From the NCBI RefSeq assembly GCF_036711975.1, contig NC_091966.1, forward strand, positions 6,083,501-6,147,500: a stretch of 64,000 nt of DNA. Direction: 5' to 3'. Below, piece by piece: positions 1-10,640 of this stretch. Position numbers and translations under genes: made by a program. The notes under the pieces are model-generated. The model ran no database searches. It had not been told where the DNA came from and was given only the letters and a program-made list of their open reading frames with translations. The stretch is from Onthophagus taurus. Its lineage: Eukaryota; Arthropoda; Insecta; Coleoptera; Scarabaeidae. Within the stretch, counting starts at the first letter, position 1, and each line of letters starts with the position of its first letter.

Positions 1-89
1 TTGATTTGTGCAATAGTTTGTTACAGTATAAGTGAGGAAACTATGATTTTTGATTTGAACGATAGTTTTTTGTCAACAGGACGTAATAG

Positions 90-556
90 TATATTAAAAA
101 ACAAGTTTCGTAAGACACTTTTGAAATGCATGAATTCAAATTGAAAAACGAAGCCACGAGTTTTTTAATGAATGAGTGCTTTAAGTCTTATGAAACGTGT
201 TTTTTATGCTATTTTTTGTAATTTGCGTTTTTACCATTTTTTTTCTCAAAAATAAAATATATTTTGACAATGTAGGGAAATAGGTATGTAGCAGTTGGTA
301 ACACCGTAGCACTTGAAAATAGAAACTTGAATTGACAATTAAAAACTGTCAAAACACAAAATGTATTCACCCAATAAAAATGTTTCATGTACACCTCTCA
401 AAATAAGAGAAATTGCTCAGAGTTCAATGTCCTCATCATTGTGGACCTTGTCTTCGATGCTAAGAACGTGTTTAAACATCCATAGACAAACATCACATTG
501 ACAACTAGAAAAATTAATGACCCAATGTCACCAACTTGAACTGGTTCTATAAAATC
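90..556. repeat. dispersed hairpin-bearing repeat, copy A
   Basis: This stretch is closely similar to 41585-42027. The first 120 bases form an imperfect palindrome: AAAACAAGTTTCGTAAGAC near 98 pairs with GTCTTATGAAACGTGTTTTT near 186. The rest, read on the minus strand, is a short hydrophobic reading frame that is longer in copy B. Similarity ends near 556, where the two copies diverge abruptly. It is therefore a mobile or duplicated unit, of unidentified family. Copy B lies inside a piggyBac-type element, so copy A may be a piece of a related element. Confidence 0.7.
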
Positions 557-719
557 TTATATCGTCCAGCTACGACAATCAAAGAATTTGATACTATTAA
601 TTGTTAATTTATTGTTATGAACAAATTATAGACACAAAATAATCAACATTTAATTATTTTATGTTTTCATTTCATGTTTAAATACACAACGACAGCGAAA
701 TTCTTCAAATTTCTGAAAT

Positions 720-1140
720 TCGTGTCATTTCGCTATCTTGTATCAAAAATAACTATTTTATACATGAAAAGCGCGACAAAGTTCGTAGTATGATTCTCAG
801 ATCTTCTTTGACAGCTCGAATAAAAGGCGTTGCGACTGTGCTCGAAATAAGCCAAGGTATTCACCTCTTCCGCTGCCTTATCTACTACATTTTTTGGTCA
901 GTTTAACACTTGATTAATTCGTCCAAAATGCAACCAATTTGCTTCTATTCTTCTAAATTTACATTTTGTCATCGGAGGCAAATGGGGATAGCTTTCATTA
1001 AACATTCTACAAGTTCTACTAAGAACTTTCTCGCACTTTCCGTGCATAAAAAATAAATTAAGGATTTCTTCATTTGTATAAACATTATTTACGTTATTAA
1101 TATCCATTTTAACTGGTTTTAGATTAATAAGCATCAAATA
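720..1140 (-). pseudogene. transposase relic, N-terminal helix-turn-helix region
   Basis: The minus strand from about 1107 reads YTNEEILNLFFMHGKCEK followed by RTCRMFNESYPHLPPM. This has the shape of the N-terminal DNA-binding (DUF4817-like) region found in insect mariner-type transposases. After a stop at the end of the open frame (898) it continues as EEVNTLAYFEHSRNA, then needs a one-base shift to continue as IRAVKEDLRIILRTLSR, the usual second helix-turn-helix. No catalytic domain follows, so this is a dead, truncated fragment. The family assignment rests on pattern recognition only. Confidence 0.5.
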
Positions 1141-1621
1141 ACGTAAATCAGACTTTGACGTTTGTCAATAAGTCATTAAACATTGGTTTTCCATGGCACA
1201 CTAAGTTAATATCGATATGATATGTATGCATTTTTCAAAAAACCCTAATTATTTCCCAAACTATTAATGTTAGGTAGTATAGGACATATGGGATATAAAA
1301 GATGTAAAATGAGACGCCGAAGACGACTAAGTAATAAAATATAGGGGATGCCATTTAAAAAAATGAAGTACTTCCAAATTTCGAAAAGTTAACGTGCCAT
1401 AGTAAAGTGACCAAACGATCTAGACAGCCGTTCTCGGCACCAAAGGATACTCCATCATGTTGCTTGAGCTTGTTCTGAATCCTAAATTGATATCCCAAAA
1501 ATGGAGTGTTCTCTGATTTTTTGAACAAATGTCTGCAGAACCCCAGAAACGTCTAATGACCGGTCTCACTGAGACACCTTATAGTACACCAAAAATCTTT
1601 ACTATGTTTTCCTAAAACACT
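1141..1621. other. no gene seen; lead-in to satellite
   Basis: No coding frame or RNA gene is visible. The last 100 bases (about 1530-1621) already contain diverged pieces of the satellite unit that follows, such as the CACCAAAAATCTTTACTATG stretch. Confidence 0.5.
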
Positions 1622-2110
1622 GCCTCGGCCGCAAGCGACCTCAGCTTCAAGGATTCTCCATTGTCAATGATATACTAAAAAAACCTTAAAAATATGTCTT
1701 GCTAAAAAACTGCATCGGCCGCAAGCGACCTCGGCTTCAAAGATTCTCCATCGTCAATGGTATACCAAAAATCTTTAATGTGTTTTCCTAACATACTGCC
1801 TCGGCCGCAAGCGACCTCGGCTTCAAAGATTCTCCATCGTCAATAGTATACCAAAAATCTGTAATGTGTTTTCCTAACATACTGCCTCGGCCGCAAGCGA
1901 CCTCGGCTTCAAGGATTCTCGATCGTCAATCATATACTAAAAAACTTTAAAATATACCACTCTAAAAAATTGCCTCGGCCGCAAGCGACCTCGGCTTCAA
2001 ACTTTTTTAATCGTCATTGACAAACCCGAAATAAATTTATATATTGTATACCCAATCTAATGCCTTGGCCGCAAGCGACCTCGGCTTGCCACTATCTAAT
2101 TGTTTATTAT
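1622..2110. repeat. tandem satellite, six units of 86-90 bp
   Basis: The motif GCCTCGGCCGCAAGCGACCT recurs at 1622, 1712, 1798, 1884, 1972 and 2062, with spacings of 90, 86, 86, 88 and 90. The AT-rich remainder of each unit (ATTCTCCATCGTCAATGGTA, then ATACCAAAAATCTTTAATGT) varies more than the GC-rich core. Related cores occur at 13250-13470, 39540-39895 and 43748-44060. The array ends less than 100 bases before the first recognisable esterase exon. Confidence 0.9.
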
Positions 2111-2184
2111 AAACCATAAAAAGAATTAAAAGTTGTATACTTAACTAACTTTTATACTTTAAACAAAATGTAATTATAATCTAG

Positions 2185-3666
2185 GTTTTATGAGTACCGA
2201 AGATGACATAGTTCCTGGTAATATGGGAATGAAAGATCAAGTGATGGCTTTAAAATGGATAAAGAACAATATTAAAAGTTTTGGGGGTAATCCTAACTCA
2301 GTAACAATAACGGGATTATCAGCTGGAGGAGCGAGTGTACATTACCATTATTTATCGAAATTATCGAAAGGTTTATTTCAAAAAGGAATTTCAGCAAGTG
2401 GATGCGCCTTAGCCCCGTGGACTTTTCAAGAAAATCCGCTAGAAAAGGTTCGGTTTTTAGCAAACAAAATTGGTTGTGAGACGACAAATACAAAGTTAAT
2501 GGTGGATTGTTTAAAAACGCGTCCAGCTAAACAAATCGTTGCTGTTACTAAACTTTTACGACCATGGTTATATAATCCATTTTCACCTTTAGGGTTGGTT
2601 GTTGAAAAATCTGGAAAAAATAAATTTTTAGACCAACATCCTTACGTTTTATTATCAAACGGAAAAATTCATGATTTACCATGGTTAACTTCTTTAACGT
2701 CTGAAGAAGGTTTATATCCTGGAGCTGGTAAAAATAAATTTAAAAAAAATTATCGTGATAAAAATTAATATTAATTTTAGATTATGTTTTAAAAGATCAT
2801 TATTTGGAGGACTTGGAAAATAAATGGAACGAATTCGCTCCTTTTGTTTTAGATTATTTTTATTCCATACCAACCGAAAGATTAGATCAAGTTTCTCAGA
2901 TAATTAAGAAAGAGTATTTGGGAGATAAACCTATTTCAAAAGATACTTATAAAGAATTAATTGATGTGAGTACATTAACTAAAAATATCCTTTTTAAGAT
3001 GACGTAATCTTTTGAATAATGTTTAGAAGAAATTTACTTAAATACTTTTAAAAAAAATGTATATTAATCAATTTTAGATGATGAGCGATCGATTATTTAG
3101 CGTTTATACCGAAAAAGCAGCAAAAATTCAAGCAAAAGTCTCAAAATCACCCGTTTTCATGTATTATTTTAGTTTTATGGGAGATACTTTAGAAAGTTTA
3201 ACAATTCATATCACTGGAAAAGATCAATCACATGGTAAATAAATCTCTCTTATATTTATTATTTTAATTAATAATTTTTTAAATAGGTACAGCACATGGT
3301 GATGATATGATGTATTTGTTTTCAATCCCAAATAAAACTCAAAAGTTAACCAAATTAGATGAAAATATGCAAGAGATATTATTAAATATTTGGATGAGTT
3401 TTATTAAAACAGGGTAAATAAAAATTTTAGTTAATAAATTTGATTTAAATTTATTATTTTGTAGAAATCCAAAAGTAGAAAATGTAAAATGGCCGGCTAT
3501 TTCTAAAAAAGATGATGACTCCTTAATACAACTCCACATAAAATCACCAAAAAATATTATATTAGAAGATGTAAAAGAAATAAATCGACACAAATCAATG
3601 TGGGATAATTTAGGATTTGAAGAAAATGAATATTTCTTATCTAAACCGAAAAAGAATGAATTGTAA
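2185..3666 (+). CDS. carboxylesterase, 3' part of gene (5 exons)
   Basis: This is the C-terminal two thirds of a type-B carboxylesterase (alpha/beta hydrolase, COesterase family), which hydrolyses carboxyl esters. Predicted exons are 2185-2727, 2781-2965, 3078-3234, 3287-3413 and 3465-3666. All introns are GT-AG, the phases close, and 403 residues are encoded. All three catalytic residues are present: the Ser elbow TGLSAGGASVH, Glu in TSEEGLYP and His in TAHGDDMM. The oxyanion HGGAF segment and the signal peptide should lie upstream but are missing; satellite repeats occupy that space. The first exon begins at an AG acceptor in the Gly codon of GFMST, so more exons may exist outside the window, or the gene may be truncated. 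It is a paralogue of the esterase at 34827-38006, which lacks the intron between exons 4 and 5. It is convergent with the phosphatase gene, 64 bp between stops. Confidence 0.85.
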
Positions 3667-3730
3667 CAAAAAAATTTATTATCTTTATAATAACTGTTAA
3701 AATTCAACAATATATCTTATCTTTGGATAA

Positions 3731-4488
3731 TCAAACATGATAGTCCCCTCCATCTAATTTCTCATCACTTAAATAATTCATTAACCATTTTGCTGTTGAA
3801 TCATCAACATAAATCCATCCCACAAGTACTCCTTCGATTAATCCCAATAAAACACCCGCCAAAACATCCAAAATATGATGCCTATTTAATAAAACACGAC
3901 TAATTGATACTGAAGTGGCCCAAGCTATTAACGGGCCGTAAAAGATAAAATGTGCTGATTGCAAACAAATAAAAAAGTAAGCTACAAACACAGCTCGGCT
4001 GGCGTGACCCGAAGGAAAACTAAACACGTCCGGACCCAATTCCATGGAGTCTTTAATGTGAGCTTTTGGACGACGTCTACGTACATAAGCTTTTGTTAAA
4101 GCTACTAAGATTATATCTAATAAAAGACCCAAGATTATGTTTACTTGCATTTGGACTAAGTTTTGGTTATCAAAAAGCCATGTGAAAGCTATCCAAAAAG
4201 CTAACCATGGAATTCCATGACAACTTATCTATAAAAAAAATCTTTTTGAGGTTACAATTACACTATTATCAATATAAATACCTCTAATGCTTTGTAATGG
4301 ACTTTCATAGAACGAAAAGTAACAAATTTGTTCATCCACAAAACGAATTTCTCTGTTAATTGTTCATCTAGGGTCAAAATTTTTCGTAGAACCGGTGGGA
4401 CAACCCTTTTTTGTGTCTATACGTTATTAGAAAAGAAAAGAGTTAATATTTTATAATAAATAAGTAAAATTAAAATTACCTGATCCAT
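3731..4488 (-). CDS. phospholipid phosphatase 6-like (PAP2 family)
   Basis: This is a predicted integral-membrane lipid phosphatase of the PAP2 superfamily, closest in layout to PLPP6, the polyisoprenoid/presqualene diphosphate phosphatase of the ER and nuclear envelope. Exons are complement(3731-4228, 4282-4416, 4480-4488). They encode 213 residues, and the first exon supplies only Met-Asp-Gln. The three family motifs are all intact: KAYVRRRRP (C1), FPSGHASR (C2) and SRVLLNRHHILDVLAG (C3, with the catalytic His and the Asp). Several hydrophobic segments surround them. The start is the only ATG in phase with a clean donor (CAG, then GTAATT), and the length fits PLPP6-type proteins, which are shorter than the six-helix LPPs. 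An AATAAA lies just downstream (complement of about 3676-3681), inside the short gap to the convergent esterase. It looks functional. Confidence 0.85.
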
Positions 4489-4929
4489 TTTGGTTGTTAA
4501 TAAAAAGTTATCGGTCAGATATACAAAAAAATAATGAATAGGTTATTTTAAGTTGACGTTTAATGACATTAGGTAAAATAACACATTGAAAAAGATAACA
4601 ATTAGATTATTTGACACAAAATTTATTTATAATTTTAATTTAAATTTTTTATTATTCAATATGACCATTTTCAATTAAAATGTTTTATAAATATGATTCT
4701 TCTTTATAAAATTTCTCCTTTTTATTTAAATTTACTTCTTTATGTTTTTACTTATACCTCCATCTATCGGCTGACATTCAAAATAAATGAATACTTTCAA
4801 AGTTAAAATTTTTAATGTAAATAATTTTTATCGTTTCTTTTACTTTCTTTCCAATAATTTATAAGCACAATAATTAATGAAATATATATCTTTATCGTTT
4901 CTACTAATACTACTTAGAAATTGACGAAA
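4489..4929. promoter_or_regulatory. upstream region of the phosphatase gene
   Basis: This is AT-rich non-coding DNA immediately 5' of the minus-strand phosphatase gene, so its promoter and 5' UTR should be here. No specific core promoter element could be assigned. Confidence 0.3.
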
Positions 4930-5345
4930 GAGCGAAAATGTTAACATCTAATATACGTGAGGCCGTAGTAAAAGCTCTAGGATTTGAAAGAAAACTAGTT
5001 CAATGGACTGGTTTGGTGAAGATTCAAGCCTATGGTATAAAACTACAGCAGACAAACGAAGAAGGAGCAAGGAGCACAGAGCACGATGGTGGAATAAAAG
5101 AGGGCTCATAGACGGAAAAAAGAGAGGTTATAAACAGTAAACTCAGATAATTAGAGATGGAAAGCGCAGCAAGAATACGAAATGAAACAACACCAAAATT
5201 CTGATACATACTCATCAACACGATACTTGAGACGATCATACGAGAACACCAAAGGCAGAATTATCAACAAAATCGTGCAAATACTGGCTTTTGCTGATGA
5301 TCATCATTACAGTATGATAGAAGGCTTCTGCCTACTAGAGAAAGC
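4930..5345 (+). pseudogene. non-LTR retrotransposon RT scrap
   Basis: In one plus frame the stretch near 5250-5310 reads TKGRIINKIVQILAFADD, which matches the block leading into the reverse transcriptase active site (normally YADD; Tyr is replaced by Phe here). Frames are broken before and after. It ends where the minus-strand element's tail begins. Confidence 0.45.
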
Positions 5346-7215
5346 AGTCCAATAAAAGTATATATAATATATATAATCGTTTATTGTGCCATAAGGTTGT
5401 CCTTTTACACTCGTCAAAAATACATTAATAATTAAAAATCAAAAGAAGGGAGGTTACATCATATGATTGGTAAGGGTTATAAACCCATTACCACTACTAT
5501 TACTAACGCTTATTACACATTTATACGAACACGCAGCGTTTCACTATATTACAACATCACTCTGCAAAAACTCGTCAACAGAGTAGAACGCCTTTACAAT
5601 TAGATACGACCTGAGTTTAGACGTTAAACTAGCCAGCGTGGCCAGCGTCAAGTCACGAACGCCAGCTGGCAGCCTGTTATATAAAACCTGACTCATGTAA
5701 TTCGATCCTCGCTGCCCTCTAGTCAATCTGCGATACTGAACATATACATTATCTCTGTATATCTCATATTATAGTATGAAGATCTCCATGAGTAGGCATC
5801 TGACTAATACGTTTATGTGCATATATAATTGACTGAAGAACGTAAAGTGAAGGCAAGGTCAGAATCTGAAACTTAATAAACAAAGATCTACAATCTGAGA
5901 ATCAGCAAAATATACTGAATTTTGAACTTTTGTCAACGGCAGTACGTACATGTCTACATTCCTCTTTATAAAATAAGTTGGGATGGAAAAAACATCACGT
6001 GTAGGACTACTCTGCAATGAACAGAGCAGCTCACGTACTTTAATAGGACCAACTTCTGAAAAATGAAATTGCGCTACCATTTGATCCACACATTCACATA
6101 CGAGAATGGGATCAAACACACTACATGGAAGCCCTTCAACGATATCATTGGGAGTATCAACGAAAAACCTATTCAGCACATTCGGATCAAGATTACTATT
6201 TAGATTGCTTTTATCGTTGACTGTATTTTCATTTATTATTGACCACACTGCACTAGCTTTATTTTTTGCAGTGTTTCTAAAGCTGCTAGTTGCCTCCAGC
6301 TTAGCTTCAGCTATAGCCTTTCTATACTCACAATAATAATGTTTTTTGGCTTTTAACAGATTGGAGGACCTATAACGGCCGTATAACTCACAAACCAAAC
6401 TATAACCAGCACGCTTTTTCCTGAGATTGTCATTGTACCATCTGACACAACAATCACGCTTTCTAATTAAGAAAGATTTCTCCGGAAAACGCAAATTTAT
6501 CGTTAGCCTAGTGTAGATCATCCAACATCTCCCACGCAAACTGACTAAACAAATTGAAAAACAACAAACTTCCACACTCAGTCAACGGCCGACATATCCT
6601 ATTCAGATACAACACACCCCCACACCACCGGTGTACGGAACAGTAATGCACTGCGCCCAATGATCTGACAGATTGGGTTTCGTGACAGAGGTAGTGCAAT
6701 GCCAATGGCAAAATTTATAAATATATTATCCAGACAGTTTCCGCCCCTAATTTCTTCCGTAACAGTAGGGTAAAAGCCATAGCTCAAGAACAAGTCACAC
6801 CCCATAACAACGTCCCTGTCTGAACTACCAAACTTCAGGTTAAAATCACCAACCACAAAAATTTGCCTAAACTGAGTCAGGATTTCTAAGAAACAACTGG
6901 CGTTCCGACAAAAAGTCTGAAGATGAGACCAGCAGGCGATCGATACGATACAAGCAAACTACAACTACATCAAAATCGACACAATAGCCAAACACCATAG
7001 AATATATATAGAATATATATAGAATATATATATATAGAATATACCAGACATTTGCAAAGTATACCATAGAAGCGCATAACCAGATTAAAGACCAGATAGA
7101 AGTAGACATTAAATCCTTCAATATCCTCCAACAAACGGAGGTTCTTAGAATAGGCTAAGCCCTGATGATAACGATTCAAAATCGTATTCAACAACGTCAT
7201 CAATATTATCCATAC
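5346..7215 (-). pseudogene. non-LTR retrotransposon with RT core deleted
   Basis: Read on the minus strand, the order is: endonuclease C-terminal part (GDFNLKFGSSDRD, then GGNCLDNIFINF, about 6730-6856); a basic linker (WYNDNLRKKR, then YYCEYRKAIAEAK, about 6200-6450); and, after a junction near 5830-5860, the extreme C-terminus (SQVLYNRLPAGVRDL, ending FYSVDEFL, 5544-5726). The roughly 300-400 residues that should hold the RT core including YADD are absent. The 3' end has AATAAA followed by an (AT)-rich simple tail near 5346-5375, typical of CR1/Jockey-like elements. An AT microsatellite (ATATATAGA units, about 6998-7042) interrupts the 5' part. Several frameshifts make it non-functional. 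Confidence 0.65.
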
Positions 7216-7324
7216 TGCTTTGGGGTTGCTTTTTAATGGATGAAATCATTTCTTTTTGTTATCGATTTCCGTTAGTTTGGGTCCAATGGTCGTTTTTGTA
7301 ACTGTGCCAAATTTTTGTCTAGTC

Positions 7325-8363
7325 ACTACTATCCGTGCAAAAAGTCAAGGCCCCTCAGTTTAGAGATCGATATTTTCGTAACGGCTCGATAAAAAAAATT
7401 GCGACAAAATTTGTTTGAATCACTGAACATTTCTACGTAACATATGTTAATTTGAAAATTTTCGGATCCATGGTTTTCTTTTTATCGTGAGTTAAATGAA
7501 AACAATACCCGATTTTTTACGGTACCGGCAGCTTAGTCAACTTTACGATTTTTTTTCTCGAAAACTATCGTACGAAAAAATTTTAATTTTGAACAGGTGG
7601 TAGACTGATGTGTTCTTAATGAGTGGCGAATTTCACCAAAATATGTTGTCGGATTCCATTATCAGTTTTTCAAAATTACAGCTTCCTAACTTTTTAAGCG
7701 CGATTTAATGGTATTACAAATTAAAGAGAAATAGAAGTAAGCTATGCGGGGAGAGGATGGTTCCGTCTAATCGGAACAGATGGTGCGTCCCAGACAGTAC
7801 CTCGCGCCTTAATTTTACCTACATAAAGAAATAAGGCGCGACGTCCTGTCTAGGACGCCCAGATCATCCATTAAATCGCTCTTAAAAAATTAGGGAGCCT
7901 TAATTTTGAAAAACTGATAAGGCAATCCGACAACCGACATTATTTGACATATTTTGGTAAAAACCGCGTTAAAATCCGCCAGGTCGTTTTCGAAATAACC
8001 GCATCCTACTAAACCGCGATTTTCTGCGAAACTATATGGAATATCGAAAAAATAAAATATGCTCCACATTAAGAACACATCGGTTTACAACCAATTCAAA
8101 TTTGAAATTTTTTCGTCAAATAATTTTGGAGAAAAAAAATCGCAAAGTAGACAAAGTCGCTGGCACTCTCAAAAATCGGGTACTTTTTTCACTTAAGTCG
8201 TGATAAAAGAAAAACCGCGGACCCTAAAATTTCCAAATTAACATGTGATACGCAGAAATGTTGACTAATTAGAATAAACTTTACCGCAATTTTTTCCATC
8301 GAGCGGTTACGAAGATATCGATCTCTAAAGTGAGGGGCCTTCACTTTTTGCACGGATAGTAGT
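7325..8363. mobile_element. foldback element (near-complete 1 kb hairpin)
   Basis: The ends are exact inverted copies: ACTACTATCCGTGCAAAAAG at 7325 and its complement ending at 8363. Pairing continues inward, for example AGAGATCGATATTTTCGTAA with its partner at 8305-8325, and GCGCGATTTAATGG at 7700 with CCATTAAATCGCTC at 7869. It reaches a central stem, CGCGCCTTA (7802) with TAAGGCGCG (7831), so almost the whole element folds on itself with a loop near 7822. The right arm carries about 100 extra bases (about 7960-8060). There is no coding capacity. No clear target duplication was found. Confidence 0.8.
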
Positions 8364-9139
8364 TGATATTGGCCTAATGATAGATTGTATGGTTTTACAC
8401 CTGGCTGTCTTATGTTGAAAAAGGCGTATTGGTTCTAAGTATTATAATTAGCAATTACGAGTGTATTCTGCTCTTTGTTCCTGTTTATTTGTTTATATTG
8501 TACATTTAAAATCAAAGCCAGAAATTGCTCAATTTTTGATTTAAACGCCATCTATTGATAAAAAGTCAATTTAAAATCTTTAATTGGAATTTTAAAAATT
8601 AAAAAGAATTAAAAATAAGACAATATCCTTATAATTTTATTTGAAGACAAAAATTCGAAAGTGTGCTTTAAACTTTTCTTTTATTTAATTAATGAAAGAA
8701 AAGATGATAAAATAAATTTTCAATGAAAATTCGCAATGGAAGAAAAAACTGGGGCACGTCATCGAGCACACAGTCAAAATATAGCCCAATCCAAAAATAA
8801 CCATCGCGAATACACACACACTACCAGTCGTATTTCCACGGATGGTTCCCCAGCAAGGATAGCTTCGAAATGATTTTAGTTAATCGAAAGGTGCCGTCGT
8901 TCTAGGTGCATCCACCAAGACACGTAGTTCGAATACCATCGACGGGGGGCTTTCTATTCGCTCGCGAGGTGCGCGATCTATAACTATATCGAAAAAGGAC
9001 AAAAAACAACGTTAAATACCCAGACAACTCAACTATATAGATAGATAGACAATTTAAGATAGGCCTTTATAGACGTTGTCTTTATTAAATGTTAAGGATA
9101 GATTAGAGATGGAAGTAATCAGTGAGACGAGTTGCGTTA
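8364..9139. other. non-coding; GC-richer island upstream of a candidate first exon
   Basis: There is no coding frame. Bases 8850-8985 are distinctly GC- and CpG-richer than the surroundings (for example CATCGACGGGGGGCTTTC). The region lies 150-300 bp upstream of the candidate first exon at 9140, so it could be promoter or 5' UTR. Two short upstream ATGs (about 9089 and 9109) are out of frame with the ATG at 9140. Confidence 0.3.
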
Positions 9140-9185
9140 ATGGATATGGACGTTGGTGATATACAGGACGGACATGGAAAAAGCG
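9140..9185 (+). CDS. candidate alternative first exon of the large tail-anchored protein gene
   Basis: The frame ATGGATATGGACGTTGGTGA encodes MDMDVGDIQDGHGKS plus one base, then a consensus donor GTAAGT at 9186. The phase matches the acceptor at 14545: G+TA gives Val, then Lys-Asp-Ile-Pro-Pro. That yields 2024 residues with all downstream phases closed. It would mean a 5.4 kb first intron filled with repeats. No transcript evidence is available; the support is donor strength and phase only. Confidence 0.4.
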
Positions 9186-10049
9186 GTAAGTTTTTCAAAA
9201 GTTTTCAGATACATTTTAATTACGTAAAGAAAATTCTAACTAAACGAGATGTGATTCATGGTGGTTTTGAGGGCAGCCGTTTTTGGCGCACTTTAAAAAC
9301 GGAATGTAAAGAAAAGAAAAGTTAAAAATAAATTAAAAAATCTTTTTTGTTCAAATTATTTTTTGATTAAAGTTGATTTGTATTTTTTTCTTTTCAATTT
9401 TGAACTTATCTCATTCTTGAAATCACTTGGAATAGCTTCAACGCTTAAAAGTATTCTCGTAAATACACAATTTTCCGTGTGAGTGTGTGGGAGCTGGTTT
9501 ACAAGTCATCCGATATTCGCAACGTTCCAAAATAAATTTAAAACCACTGGCCAAGAACGTTTTATAAGCTTTTCACATCCTCAACAGTTTTACTGCATTT
9601 AAAAAAAAATTATTTTGCTTTCAAAATTTAGAATGATGACTACCTTTTTTTTCATTTCATTTGGTTTAGTTACCAAACCTGTGTCAAATTTGATATTCAA
9701 ACTATTGTCGTTATCAAAATTATACATTTTTTATTGGAATGTATACCGTTTTTAGTCTTATTCATAACAATTTCAACTTTACAGATCGCTTTTCAGGAAG
9801 TTGTGTGGTTTTATAGCCTTAAATGATATTGGAAACTTTAATTTAACATGTTTTTAATTGAAATCTGCATTCTCTTTGCTATGTTGGTTGAAACAGTCAT
9901 ATTTGAGGTGAAACTTAAAGATTAAAATCTCATTTTATTTTAGTTTATTTTTAAATGTAAAAGTTAAATTTGTTATGGAAATCGAGTTTGTATGAGATTT
10001 TATTGAAAATCCAATTTTTAACATTTTATTTCCTTCTAGAATATATATA

Positions 10050-10640
10050 CGCCTTCTGGTAAACGTTTTTCTGTATCATGCTCCGGATACCGATTTTTTT
10101 AACACTCTTCTAATTTTCACATTTTTGAAAAATTCTCCACATTGATGCATATGGGAGCAAAAATGTTACAGACCATTGTGTTGAGGGTACAAATTGCCAC
10201 AACTTTTGCAGTATAAGTTTTTCTGTATCATGCTCTGGATACCGATTTTTCTTAACACTCTTCTAATAGTCTCAGGTTTCTGTCCAATATTGCGCTTCGA
10301 ATGCCGTTTACCCTAAACCTTTGGTCTTTCTCGCTTTATCTTTTCTGTCAGTACGCTTTGAAGAGCAAGTTTTGGAATTCTTAGTTCTGCCATTCTCTCA
10401 ACTTGTCCATACTAGATTAGCTGTTTTGAATATCCTCTATTATTACTTTGCCTACCTTCAATTTCCCTTATTTTTTCGTTCCTTACTCTATCTATTCTGG
10501 TTACCCTAGCTGTAATCTAGTAATCTATCTAATAGTCTTTGTTCAAGGTTCTTTATTAATTTGCAAGGTTCACTTCCATATAAGACGATGTTTTTAAAGA
10601 CAGGTCCACAGAAAAACCTTATATCAAATTTTTTCATAGT
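10050..10640 (-). pseudogene. non-LTR retrotransposon C-terminal relic
   Basis: Broken minus-strand frames read KNIVLYGSEPCKLIKNLEQR, then RNEKIREIEGR, IIEDIQNS and QVERMAELRIPKLA. These are the familiar pieces of the RT C-terminal (post-thumb) region of insect non-LTR elements. Many stops and shifts are present. Two imperfect 25-base copies of CTGTATCATGCTCCGGATAC occur at about 10072 and 10211, so part of the 3' end is duplicated. Confidence 0.5.

Noticed and set aside
3339-3710. 123-residue minus-strand frame under the esterase exons
   Set aside because: Shadow of the esterase coding strand and AT-rich introns. The plus strand has phase-consistent exons with catalytic motifs.
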